A DNA stretch of 42,286 bases, from assembly GCF_026341125.1 (NCBI RefSeq), contig NZ_JAPEOR010000011.1, positions 1-42,286 of the forward strand, given 5' to 3'. Positions 1-7,573 of the stretch are shown here, piece after piece. The position numbers were made by a program, and so were the translations under genes. The DNA is from Streptomyces sp. NBC_01142 (GTDB lineage: Bacteria > Actinomycetota > Actinomycetes > Streptomycetales > Streptomycetaceae). Numbering within the stretch: position 1 is the stretch's first letter; the number at the start of each line of letters is the position of its first letter. The notes under the pieces were generated by a model. The model had not been told where the DNA came from. It saw only the letters and a program-made list of their open reading frames with translations, and ran no database searches.

Positions 1-2
1 CG

Positions 3-560
3 GCAGAAGCCGTCATCCTGCTGCGCCCACAGCAGCTGGATTACATGACGCGGAAGAGGGCCCGGTCGGAGCAGCAGGCTCTGATTGTCGAGCAGAACGG
101 GCGGCTCGTGGACTCTGCCGCCGTGCGCTACCAGGTCGAGCACGACCTGAACGACGCCCACGACGCGTTGGACCCCGTGTGGTCGCCTGCGGAGCAGGAC
201 GCGGCACGGCTGTGGGCGATCACGCTCACGCTGGAGGACTTCTCCGGCACGTCAGCGCTGCTGGAGCGGCTGCCGAGCCAGGGCCTCGGCAGCCCGTATA
301 CCGACGGAAACAACTGGCAGTTCGCCTCTTCCGCCCAGCTGTCCGACCGGATCGCAGGCGCCGCCTTCTCCCTGCCGGTCGAAGGCATCATCGTGCACGC
401 ACCGGAGAGTCACGGAGACAGCGTCCACGCAGCTCAAGCCTGGGGGTTGGTCGTCACCCGCAGCGGCCACACCTTCTGCACGGGCTGCGCTCCAGGGCGA
501 GTCGAGGCGGCCCATCACGGCCTGATCACCGCGCTGACGCACGCACTGCCACAGCCCTGA
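3..560 (+). CDS. hypothetical protein, 5' end outside the window
   Basis: The frame is open from the window edge, so the true start probably lies upstream. An ATG at 45 would give 171 residues, but the 14 codons before it read as normal coding sequence and no good ribosome site precedes it. The protein is acidic, has no membrane segment or signal peptide, and ends with a region containing FCTGCAPG. I do not recognise the family. An 11-bp hairpin begins four bases after the TGA stop, and the same frame stays open and codon-biased to 836 (see the next two entries). Confidence 0.6.
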   Translation, partial: AEAVILLRPQQLDYMTRKRARSEQQALIVEQNGRLVDSAAVRYQVEHDLNDAHDALDPVWSPAEQDAARLWAITLTLEDFSGTSALLERLPSQGLGSPYTDGNNWQFASSAQLSDRIAGAAFSLPVEGIIVHAPESHGDSVHAAQAWGLVVTRSGHTFCTGCAPGRVEAAHHGLITALTHALPQP

Positions 561-564
561 GGGA

Positions 565-591
565 CACGAGTTGCATTCGGTGCAACTCGTG
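565..591 (+). terminator. perfect 11-bp hairpin just after a stop codon
   Basis: CACGAGTTGCA (565-575) and TGCAACTCGTG (581-591) are perfectly complementary around a TTCGG loop. The hairpin starts four bases after the TGA at 558-560. Streptomyces terminators often lack a U tract, so a terminator is the simplest reading. Its position directly after a UGA in an otherwise open frame also fits a recoding element (see findings). Confidence 0.5.
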
Positions 592-599
592 CGCCGCCC

Positions 600-836
600 C
601 TGCCCGCCCCGTCGACCGAACCGGCGGGCTCCGCGTCACTGCCCGAACTCGGCGATCCCGCCCACCGGCTCCTGGCCCGCGCTGCAGCCGACCGCGCGGC
701 CGACCTGCTGGGCCAGGCTCTGCGGCGCCGCCGGAACCCGCTCGTCGCCCCTGTCAGGCGGCTGACGCCCGAGCGGGACGCAGCCAGACTGGCTGCCTAC
801 CAGAGCTCCCCCGAAGAGGCGTCGCCCACCGCCTGA
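600..836 (+). pseudogene. coding-like stretch without a usual start codon
   Basis: This stretch is in the same frame as the gene ending at 560 and has typical Streptomyces codon use through to a TGA at 834-836. It reads as an alanine/arginine-rich helical tail. There is no ATG, GTG or TTG in frame between 561 and 650; the only candidate near the beginning is a CTG at 600. It may be the detached C-terminus of the upstream gene, a read-through extension, or a remnant of another gene. The function is unknown. Confidence 0.35.
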
Positions 837-839
837 TCT

Positions 840-1007
840 CCTTATCGTGATGGGCCCGTTGGTCCAACAGGTCGTCGAGGTCGCCCATACGTCGACGGCG
901 TACGCGCGGGCCAGCTGGGTGCGCATGAGGTGCTCGGCGACGACGTGGTCGGTCCAGGGGCCCACGGCCGGTGTGGACCGTGAGAATACGGAGAGTAGCC
1001 GTTGCAT
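840..1007 (-). pseudogene. fragment of a small Streptomyces hypothetical gene, frameshifted
   Basis: On the minus strand an ATG at 1007 opens a frame containing GPWTDHVVAEHLMRTQLARA. Near 880 the sensible reading moves by one base to DLDDLLDQRAHHDKE. The two pieces together look like one coherent helical protein, so a one-base indel is likely. No convincing stop was found before it runs into the plus-strand coding-like stretch ending at 836. From 1008 to 1153 I see nothing that can be called. Confidence 0.35.
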
Positions 1008-1153
1008 GTTTCCGTCCCGGCTCAGAGGACGTTACATAATTCGGGTGCACGACAGGCGCGCGCGTGAGAGGCCTCCTCAGGGGCGGGGCGGCGGATGCGC
1101 TTCGCCGACGGCCTGGGCCGGGGTAGTCCGCGCCGCTCCCGAGACGCCCGCGT

Positions 1154-1177
1154 GGTACCGCTGGTACCGTGGATACC
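1154..1177 (+). promoter_or_regulatory. GGTACC repeat operator of the toxin-antitoxin operon
   Basis: Two GGTACC boxes (1154-1159 and 1163-1168) and one GGATACC box (1171-1177) sit nine and eight bases apart, directly against the ATG at 1178. Ribbon-helix-helix antitoxins usually bind such short spaced repeats and repress their own operon. No Shine-Dalgarno site separates the boxes from the ATG, so the transcript may be leaderless. Another GGTACC occurs just after the operon, near 1877-1882. Confidence 0.45.
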
Positions 1178-1480
1178 ATGTCGGATGCCAAAACAGCGTT
1201 GAACCTGCGCTTCCCCGATCCTGCGCAACGGGCCGCGATCGCGGCAGCGGCCAGGCAGGCGGGGGTCAGCATGCAGGAGTACATCCTCTCTGCCGCCTAC
1301 GACCGTGCGACCGCCGTGGAGCGGCGGTTCCTGGACGGTTTCCAGGCGTCCATGGCCCGCAGCGGCGCGGCTTTCGCGGCCGAGCCCAGCAGTCTGGACC
1401 CCAGTGCCGAGCAGCGGGCGGCCGAGCAGGAAGCGCAGCGGGAACTCGGACAGCACCAGGAACGAGGCCACGCCGCGTGA
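1178..1480 (+). CDS. ribbon-helix-helix antitoxin of a Fic/Doc-like pair
   Basis: This encodes 100 residues from the ATG at 1178; a GTG at 1169 would add three. The N-terminal KTALNLRFPD strand followed by two helices (to about residue 45, including GVSMQEYI) matches the ribbon-helix-helix antitoxins that precede Fic-family toxins in Streptomyces. The rest is a polar, helical, glutamate/glutamine-rich tail of the kind that wraps the toxin. Its stop overlaps the GTG start of the next gene by four bases, so the two are translationally coupled. Autoregulation through the GGTACC boxes is likely but inferred. Confidence 0.65.
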   Translation: MSDAKTALNLRFPDPAQRAAIAAAARQAGVSMQEYILSAAYDRATAVERRFLDGFQASMARSGAAFAAEPSSLDPSAEQRAAEQEAQRELGQHQERGHAA

Positions 1481-1866
1481 CCCAGCCGGAACCGCCGCTC
1501 CACCCGCTCGACGTCACGTTCCTGCTGCACGCCGCCGAGCTGCTCGACGGTGATCCGCAGGTCGACGACCTCGGACCGCTGTACGCCGCTGTCGCCCGGG
1601 TCAATGCCCGAGCGATGGAGCGCGACATCTACGGATCTCTATATCTCAAGGCCGGCGCGCTGCTGCAGACCTTGGCGAAACTGCCGTGCCTGGAGCACTC
1701 CAACGAGGCTTTCGCCTGGCATGCGACCGAGGCTTATCTGATCCTCAACGCGCGCGAACTCGACTACCCGCCCAAGGCGGCCGTCGCGCTCGTGCGGGAC
1801 GCCGCCTCCGGAGCGCTCGGCATCGCCCGGATCGCCCGCCAGCTGCGCGACTGGACCGTCGCCTGA
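1477..1866 (+). CDS. Fic/Doc-family toxin component with degenerate Fic motif
   Basis: The 129-residue product matches the short 'Fic family toxin component' proteins common in Streptomyces: an LDGDPQVDDLGPLYAAVARV opening helix, an LLQTLAKLPCLEHSNEAF segment and a C-terminal RQLRDW. True Doc/Fic AMP- or phosphate-transferases carry HxFx(D/E)GNKRxxR. Here the corresponding segment has LEHSNEAFAWHATEAYL, so the histidine survives but the GNKR loop does not. The gene starts at GTG 1477 inside the antitoxin gene. Enzymatic Fic activity is therefore doubtful, although the operon layout of a toxin-antitoxin module is clear. Confidence 0.6.
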   Translation: MTQPEPPLHPLDVTFLLHAAELLDGDPQVDDLGPLYAAVARVNARAMERDIYGSLYLKAGALLQTLAKLPCLEHSNEAFAWHATEAYLILNARELDYPPKAAVALVRDAASGALGIARIARQLRDWTVA

Positions 1867-2015
1867 TCCCGACACGCGGTACCGGGAATACGCCATGTCC
1901 TCGGCGCCCAGCGTTCCACCGGGGCACAGGTCGGCGGTGACGCTGCGCAATGCCGTGGGGTGAGCAAATCCTGGACGATGTACGGAATTTCCCGCGGCAC
2001 GCCGAGCCGCAGAAA

Positions 2016-2243
2016 TCAGCCCCCCACCACGACGACGGCAACCGTGCGGCGGCTGTCCTCCGAGCCGCCGCGCGTGCGCATGGCGGTGCCGGCTTCGGTG
2101 AGCACGCGGTGCACGAACCCGTACGAGCGCCCGCAGCCGTGCGCGAGGGTCCGGATCGAGGCCCCCCTGCTGTACGCCTTCTTCAGCTCGGCCCCGAGCT
2201 TCTGTCTGGCCGACCCTTTGATGTGGACGCGGCTTCCCAGCAT
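2016..2243 (-). CDS. small helix-turn-helix DNA-binding protein
   Basis: The 75-residue basic protein starts at ATG 2243 behind a GAGAGGGAG ribosome site. The segment KLGAELKKAYSRGASIRTLA followed by GRSYGFVHRVLTEAG is a typical helix-turn-helix with its recognition helix. Many Streptomyces plasmids and islands encode close relatives ending in R(T/S)RGG, as here. The divergent neighbour starting near 2242 is a truncated gene, so this regulator has lost whatever it once faced. The target is unknown. Confidence 0.6.
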   Translation of the reverse strand: MLGSRVHIKGSARQKLGAELKKAYSRGASIRTLAHGCGRSYGFVHRVLTEAGTAMRTRGGSEDSRRTVAVVVVGG

Positions 2244-2274
2244 GTCGGCTCCCTCTCCGTCGCATCGCCGGACT

Positions 2275-2739
2275 TGTGAAAGTTACTGGTGCCGCTCGGT
2301 CGCTCAGCAGCTCGGCGTGCAGGTCCGGACCGCCTGGAACTACTTCGACCCGAAGGACTTCGCTCAGGCCATCGCCGAGACGGTGGCCAGCGCCAAGTCC
2401 GGTGGGGGACTGCAGCAAGGCCAGCCCCCATTCCCTCCCTACGGCAATCCCGAGCTGGCGTTGATCATGCATGATGCCCTGGACCACCTGGCCGAGAGCG
2501 GCGACCTGTTCACGGTCCTGCTCCAGGTCGCGCTGAACTCCTGGATGGCCGGGCACATTCACGGAGAAGACGGGTGCGACGGCTGCGGACGAGGCACCGC
2601 AACCCCTGGCGGTCACGACTGGGAGGCCCGCATGCGGTCGATCACGGCCGCATCGCCCGACATCGAGCGCTGGCTGACGCCCGCAGTGTGGGACGACGCA
2701 CTGAAGCAGACCGGCTATTCGCTCCAGCCGAGGGCGTAG
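2275..2739 (+). pseudogene. N-terminally truncated paralogue of the gene at 10.5-11.0 kb
   Basis: From about 2290 to the TAG at 2737-2739 the translation follows the protein encoded at 10485-11045 throughout. Shared stretches are VAQQLGVQ/VAAQLGIQ, AWNYFDPKD/AWRYFDAEE, NPELAL, GDLF, the invariant NxWMAGHIHGEDGCxGC, GHDW and SPDI. The first 45 or so residues of the intact copy are missing. The only nearby in-frame ATG (2242) has no ribosome site and lies over the start of the opposite-strand helix-turn-helix gene. It is probably a decayed copy whose front was lost by recombination. Confidence 0.55.
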
Positions 2740-2805
2740 ACCGACCGCCGCCCTGGCCCGATACACCGAGCTCCCCACCGCCGAGCTGACCTGCGCCGCC
2801 GACGG

Positions 2806-2949
2806 CGGCGCGCCGAGATCGGCTTCACCACCGTGCCCGTCGACCTCTGGAAGGAGAAGGAGCAGGAAGGACTGGAGCACCTGGCCACGCAGCTCGTCCA
2901 GGCGGTGCTGCAACCTCAGCAGGTCGGGGTGTGTCACCCCGCTCCCTAG
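2806..2949 (+). pseudogene. short coding-like remnant
   Basis: A frame reading FTTVPVDLWKEKEQEGLEH and ending at TAG 2947-2949 has the codon bias and helical pattern of a real C-terminus, but it has no start with a ribosome site (GTG 2833 is the only candidate). It is probably the tail of a lost gene. The rest of 2740-3350 holds no gene that I can support; it presumably contains the promoter of the next gene, and a TACACT box occurs near 3083. Confidence 0.25.
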
Positions 2950-3350
2950 CCCATCGCCCCGGTCGGGCCTCGCGCCATTCGGCAGCGTCTTGCCTGCTCG
3001 GTCCGGACGGCTGCGACCACATCGCACGATCTGGGCGTTTGGCCGTTTAAACGAACTCGGTGCAGTTCGGTGCGTGTTGGCGTACACTCGGGGGTTGCTG
3101 GCCCAGCGTTGCTGTGCCGGCCGCGCACCGCTCTGGATACACGGAAACTGCATGCCGCAGAGTTCGAACTGAGGCATGAGAGCAGCTGGCACCCGTCATC
3201 GACGGGCGTTCGGTCCTCGGACCGGCTGACCAGCAGCTCGCCGGTGACCGTAGAACGCCAGTCGGCACGGGACATCGCGGAGACATGAGCCGCTGGTGGA
3301 GCGTGACGGCGCTCGCCGCCCCCTGCGGACGGCGCGCAGTGGAGGCAGGG

Positions 3351-5528
3351 ATGACCCTGCCCGCGGGTTTTCCTGCTGCGTGCCATGCCCGGGAGGGCGA
3401 GACCTTGACTTCGATCGACGCATTCGACGGCCGGGACGGGCAGGAGCCCGACGACGGCCTTCCTCCGCTGCTGCGCCGGCCCGCGCCGGTGGCGGACCCG
3501 CAGCCGGTGACCAGGCTCCGCGGTGCGCGCAAGGCGCTTCTGGAGAACCCCGACACCTCGCTGGACGAGGCCTCGGCGAACGCCGTCACCTCGGGTGCGG
3601 TGGATCCCGCGCGGCTGCGGGCTCTGGTGGACGGTGAGCGGGTCAGCCTGCTGACGGCCAAGCCGGTCGTCGGCGGCACGCTGTACGCGACCGCGCCGCA
3701 CGACCGCTACCTCGACCTCGACGTCCTGCCCGACTTCATCAACCAGCGGTGGGCGGACCAGCTGCGCACGGCCATGGACGCGGCACCGCCCACGTCGCTG
3801 GTGACCTCGTACGAGACGCTGACCGATCCGGAGACCGGCGAGCCGATCGCGGTCTTCACGGTGCGCATGCGCGACCGCAAGGCCCTGGCCAGTGCGGTCT
3901 CCGAGAGCATGTTCAACACGTTCCACGCCCAGAAGGGCGAGAACGACTACACCCAGAGCGTGCTCCAGCAGGGTGTGAAGGAGCCGCTGACGCTGTTCGT
4001 GATGCGCGTCGTGTACGACGACGGCAGCGAGGACACCTTCCTGATCGCGGGCGACGGCAACAGCCGGCTGGTGAGCATGTGGCTGGCGCGCACCGGCGGC
4101 GACATCTACCAGGCGATCTCGGCCTGCATCAGCACCGTTATCGGCTCGACCGACCAGCCCGGCGGGCGCAGCCGTGCCGAGCAGGGGGCCGTGCGCCGGC
4201 GGGTGACCGAGCTGACCGCGCGCACCCGCAAGAACCTGGCCGCGCCCATGCTGACGGAGGCGACCCGGCGGGAGGGCCACACGCTCGCCTTCCCGGCCAC
4301 CGTCGTGGTCGGCGCGCGGTCCGACAGCCGCGGGCCGCTGGCGGACCTGGTGGCGGCCCGGGACGACCTGCTGGCCAATCTGCACGTGCACGTCACCGCC
4401 TGGACCCCGGGGGCGCAGAACACGCAGGGCATGCAGCGGGTCTACCGGCACGCCCACCGTGAGGGCCTGATCACCCCGGACGTGCACCGGGTGCTGTCGG
4501 GCACCGTGGGCGCACAGGCCATGCACGAACTGCTCGGGGTTCCGGCGCACCGGCTGTGGTCGGCCGCGGTCCATCAGCACGCGGTGCTCGCCGGGCCGCA
4601 CACGGACGCCGTGAACCGGCTGATCAAGCAGGAATTCGGGATGGGCAAGGCCGACCGGCAGCGGGTCAGCGAGCGGCTCGCGCCCATGGCGCTGTCGGAC
4701 TACCGCAGCCAGGAGGGCATCGAGCAGCCGCTGCGCGCTTTCGGCAACGGCGGCACGATCACCGACACGGTGTGGAAGCAGCCGTGGGAGCTGACCAAGG
4801 GCGAGGACACGTTCGAGGTGCTCGACGACATCCTCGAGCGCGCTCTGGCCGGCGAGATGGGCGCCGTGGCGGAGCTGACCGTCCTGGGCGGCACCGCGGC
4901 GATCCTCGACAGCTACATCACCCGGGACCGCGGCTCGAAGGAGGGCACCGACCGCGAGGCCCGCAAGGCGCCCTTCCGGGCGACGCCGGTGAAGCTGCTG
5001 GATCTGCTGGCGCGGACCGCCGGGGGGCTGCGGATGCTGCACTCCATCGCCCGCGCCCATGTCGCCGCCGACCCGGCCGTGCTGCCCAAGCTGTTCCACA
5101 CCCAGGAGCGCGAGGTCGACGGTGTCCTGGTCCGCGACGGCGAGCCCATGCTCGACAAGGCCGGCCAGCAGATGATCATCGACTACGAGTGGGACCTCGT
5201 CCACGCCGCCGACCCGGCCCAGGCCCTGGACACCATCGCCAAGAACCACGCGGAGGCCAAGGCCAAGACGGGCGGCAAGCAGCAGGAGCCCGAGGCGGAA
5301 GACGTGCGCCTGCGCCGGACGCTCGAGCTGGGCATCACCTCGGCCGCCAAGGCCGCGCGGGCGCTGGCCCGCATGAGCCAGAGGCGCGGCAACCAGGTGT
5401 TCGGCACCTTCGATGCCGTCCAGGGCCAGCGCGAGCAGCTGGGCCAGCTCTCCGAGATCCTCACGAAGTTCGGGCCGGTCGACACCTCCCTCTTCGTGTT
5501 CGACGAGGACGAGGAGGACAACGAGTGA
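3351..5528 (+). CDS. large uncharacterised protein with ParB-like DGNSR patch
   Basis: I prefer ATG 3351 (725 residues) because GGAGG lies five bases upstream; ATG 3285 would add 22 residues and has a poorer site. After a low-complexity lead the protein shows a region with VRMRDRKALA and FLIAGDGNSRLVSMW, which resembles the ParB/DndB-type DG(Q/N)xR nucleotide- or DNA-handling patch. A long helical middle and a very acidic C-terminal tail (DEDEEDNE) follow. No membrane segment is present. The stop overlaps the GTG of the GIY-YIG gene (GTGA), so the two are translated together. The pairing suggests DNA recognition plus cutting, as in defence or modification systems, but the exact function is unknown. 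Confidence 0.55.
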   Translation: MTLPAGFPAACHAREGETLTSIDAFDGRDGQEPDDGLPPLLRRPAPVADPQPVTRLRGARKALLENPDTSLDEASANAVTSGAVDPARLRALVDGERVSLLTAKPVVGGTLYATAPHDRYLDLDVLPDFINQRWADQLRTAMDAAPPTSLVTSYETLTDPETGEPIAVFTVRMRDRKALASAVSESMFNTFHAQKGENDYTQSVLQQGVKEPLTLFVMRVVYDDGSEDTFLIAGDGNSRLVSMWLARTGGDIYQAISACISTVIGSTDQPGGRSRAEQGAVRRRVTELTARTRKNLAAPMLTEATRREGHTLAFPATVVVGARSDSRGPLADLVAARDDLLANLHVHVTAWTPGAQNTQGMQRVYRHAHREGLITPDVHRVLSGTVGAQAMHELLGVPAHRLWSAAVHQHAVLAGPHTDAVNRLIKQEFGMGKADRQRVSERLAPMALSDYRSQEGIEQPLRAFGNGGTITDTVWKQPWELTKGEDTFEVLDDILERALAGEMGAVAELTVLGGTAAILDSYITRDRGSKEGTDREARKAPFRATPVKLLDLLARTAGGLRMLHSIARAHVAADPAVLPKLFHTQEREVDGVLVRDGEPMLDKAGQQMIIDYEWDLVHAADPAQALDTIAKNHAEAKAKTGGKQQEPEAEDVRLRRTLELGITSAAKAARALARMSQRRGNQVFGTFDAVQGQREQLGQLSEILTKFGPVDTSLFVFDEDEEDNE

Positions 5529-6037
5529 GCGCCGCTCTCACGCTGCCCGCGCAGATCGACCGGGCGCTGCGGCCGGTGCTGCGGCTGGTGGGCTCGGTGC
5601 TCGACGACAGCGTGGTCCGGGGCGGCGACAGCCACTCGCCGGTGGTGGTGTGCCCGGCCCTGCCGGGTGCGGTACGCCGCCGGGTGGGGGCGAGATGTGC
5701 GGTGTATGTCGCGTGGGACAGCCGCCGCGGGTGCCAGTACGTGGGCAGCGTGTGCCGCCAGGGCGCCGGCGCGGTCGGCGACCGGTTGGCCGAGCACTAC
5801 GCGCACCCCACGACCGGCGTCATCCGGCGGGGGGCCTGGTCTCTGCTGACCGTCCTGCCCCTGGCCGACCAGACCGCCCTGGAGGTGGTGCGCAACGCCG
5901 AGGGGTGGACGGCCCGGCTGCTGAACCCGCTGGACGGATCCGCTCACCCGCGCGTCGACCTCACGCAGACACCCACCGCGCTGGCCCTGCTCGCCGTCCG
6001 GCAGACGCCGTTCACGGGCCCCGGCGCGGGGCGGTGA
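5525..6037 (+). CDS. GIY-YIG-like nuclease domain protein
   Basis: The product is 170 residues from GTG 5525, overlapping the previous stop by four bases. The GIY-YIG order is visible. AVYVAW (59-64) and QYVGSV (71-76) form the two tyrosine strands, RLAEHY (87-92) supplies the arginine helix, W105 and E120 follow, and LLNP (132-135) gives the terminal asparagine. This is the fold of UvrC and of homing and restriction endonucleases. A roughly 55-residue N-terminal part is unique. A strong hairpin follows 38 bases after the stop and probably ends the operon. Nuclease activity is inferred from motifs only. Confidence 0.6.
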   Translation: MSAALTLPAQIDRALRPVLRLVGSVLDDSVVRGGDSHSPVVVCPALPGAVRRRVGARCAVYVAWDSRRGCQYVGSVCRQGAGAVGDRLAEHYAHPTTGVIRRGAWSLLTVLPLADQTALEVVRNAEGWTARLLNPLDGSAHPRVDLTQTPTALALLAVRQTPFTGPGAGR

Positions 6038-6075
6038 CGGGCGCCGGGGCGGCGTAGCCGCCGTCGGGGCACGTA

Positions 6076-6112
6076 AGCGGCCCCCGGGTGTCCACGGCGC
6101 CCGGGGGCCGCT
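6076..6112 (+). terminator. 13-bp GC-rich terminator hairpin
   Basis: AGCGGCCCCCGGG (6076-6088) pairs perfectly with CCCGGGGGCCGCT (6100-6112) across an 11-base loop. It lies between the GIY-YIG gene and the next gene and has no U run, as is usual for Streptomyces terminators. Confidence 0.65.
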
Positions 6113-6248
6113 ATGCGGTGCAGGGCGAGCACGGGACATCAATCCCTGGCCGGGCCGAATCTGAGGTCGACCGCGGCTCCCAGGCGAGCGTGCCGGGGTC
6201 GCGGACTTTCCGTAGGCGCGGAAATGGGGCAGCCGCCCACCCGCGCCC

Positions 6249-6277
6249 GTGTCATCCTGACCGGTTGGCCATATAAC
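6249..6277 (+). promoter_or_regulatory. possible promoter of the TIGR02391 gene
   Basis: TATAAC at 6272-6277 is an unusually AT-rich -10-like box for this GC-rich sequence, about 20 bases upstream of ATG 6297. The hexamer 17 bases further up (around 6249-6254) is a poor match to TTGACA, so the call rests on the -10 box alone. Confidence 0.3.
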
Positions 6278-6296
6278 GAGGGGAAGTTGAGAAGGC

Positions 6297-7109
6297 ATGG
6301 CAGCGCGTAGACACGAGCCCTGGCCTGCACCGGTCGTCACTGCGGTGGCGGGTGTGCTCGGCGACACCGCGCAGGGGCTGACCGGTCGGGAGATCGGACA
6401 GCTGCTGACGACCGTGAAGGTGCCGGACGTGGAGGGCGGCAACAAGCGGGACCGGCTGGCCGGGGCGCTGCTGGCGCACCAGGCGCGCCAGAAGGCGTCG
6501 AACTGCGTGATCGCGTTCATCAGCGCAGCGATGGCCCCGGTGCTCTACGCGCAGCAACCACACACGTTCTCGCGCCGGCAGGACGACCTCAACGAGATCC
6601 TCGTCCATGTCGGGCTGCGGGTGAACGACGAGGGGCGCCTTGCCAGGGGGCCGGCCGCGGCCACGCTGAGCGAGGCCGCCCGGCACGCCAGTTCGCTGCG
6701 GTCGGAGCTGCGCCGCCGCTCCACGCATCCTGAGGTGCTGCGCTACTGCACGCTGGAGATCTTGGCCAAGAACCCTTTCCACGCCAGCCTGGAGGCGGTC
6801 AAGTCGGTGGCCGACCGGCTGCGTCAGCTCACCGGTCAGGGCCTGGACGGGGCGCGGCTGGTCGACTCGGTGCTCATGCCCGGCCAGGGCACGGCCCGGG
6901 TGGCCATCAACGCGAACGTCACCGGTCCGGAGCTGGATGAACAGAAGGGGCTGGCAAACCTGGTCAAGGGACTGTTCAGCATGTACCGCAACCCGGCCGC
7001 GCACGAGCCACGGCTTCACCGCACGGTCACCGACGAGGAGTTGCTGGAGCTGCTCACCACGCTGTCGATGGTGCACCGTCGGCTCGACGGCGCGCACGTC
7101 ACCCCCTGA
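6297..7109 (+). CDS. TIGR02391 (Hypoth_Ymh) family protein
   Basis: The protein is 270 residues from an ATG behind GAGGGGAAG/GAGAAGG. The C-terminal half carries the family signature: GLANLVKGLFSMYRNPAAHE, followed by a short helix pair (LLELLTTLSMVHRRLD). The R-N-P-A-A-H motif matches the RX4H active-site pattern of HEPN ribonucleases. TIGR02391 proteins are poorly studied but are often found on phages and in defence islands. The gene stands alone between a terminator and a convergent gene. A HEPN-type RNase role is my inference. Confidence 0.65.
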   Translation: MAARRHEPWPAPVVTAVAGVLGDTAQGLTGREIGQLLTTVKVPDVEGGNKRDRLAGALLAHQARQKASNCVIAFISAAMAPVLYAQQPHTFSRRQDDLNEILVHVGLRVNDEGRLARGPAAATLSEAARHASSLRSELRRRSTHPEVLRYCTLEILAKNPFHASLEAVKSVADRLRQLTGQGLDGARLVDSVLMPGQGTARVAINANVTGPELDEQKGLANLVKGLFSMYRNPAAHEPRLHRTVTDEELLELLTTLSMVHRRLDGAHVTP

Positions 7110-7138
7110 AGCCGCTCGCGGGCCGCCTCAGCTGGCGC

Positions 7139-7519
7139 CTACGCGGAGTCGCCGTCGGCCGGGCTGCGTGGCTGGGCACGCTGCCCGAGGAGGAACGCCG
7201 CGGTGTCGTGGTCCATCGTCGAGAGGGCGGCAACCGTGTCAACCGGCTCCCAGCCCGTTGACCGGCGAGGGCCAGGGCGCTGTCCACGGCGCACAGATGG
7301 TTGTTCACGGTCTCTCGGACGTACTACTCCACGGCCCCACGGCTCGTCCTGCGTCCAGGCGGCCCGTACGGCGCCGCTGAAGGCCCGCTCGATCACCTCT
7401 TCGCTGCCCGTCTCGTGCTCGGCTTCCAGGCGTTGAAGCAGTCCCGCCACGTGCCGGGCCGTGGGCAGGGACAGGCTGCGGCAGTTGGCCTGGATTCGCG
7501 TCTTCAGATCATCTGTCAT
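7139..7519 (-). CDS. hypothetical protein, probably doubly frameshifted
   Basis: The 126-residue frame starts at ATG 7519. The first 60 or so residues (to QDEPWGR) and the last 35 (from EPVDTVAALS) look natural. Between about 7245 and 7330 this frame turns arginine/proline-rich, while the neighbouring frame reads RETVNNHLCAVDSALALAG, a plausible helix that joins the two ends. Two compensating indels therefore seem likely. The family is not recognised, and it may be a helical cytoplasmic protein. It converges on the TIGR02391 gene and precedes ku on the same strand but is not coupled to it. Confidence 0.45.
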   Translation of the reverse strand: MTDDLKTRIQANCRSLSLPTARHVAGLLQRLEAEHETGSEEVIERAFSGAVRAAWTQDEPWGRGVVRPRDREQPSVRRGQRPGPRRSTGWEPVDTVAALSTMDHDTAAFLLGQRAQPRSPADGDSA

Positions 7520-7573
7520 ACCTGGGCAACGAGGCGGAGCCGGGCGAGGAGGGTGAATCCCTCGGCGCGCAGG

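Noticed and set aside
558..591. Calling a selenoprotein
   Set aside because: Only position and shape of the hairpin support it; no homologue or selenocysteine gene is visible here.
2946..5249. Long minus-strand frame opposite the 725-residue gene
   Set aside because: It is the GC-rich shadow of the plus-strand gene: rich in R, G, H and P, without domains, and crossing two genes.
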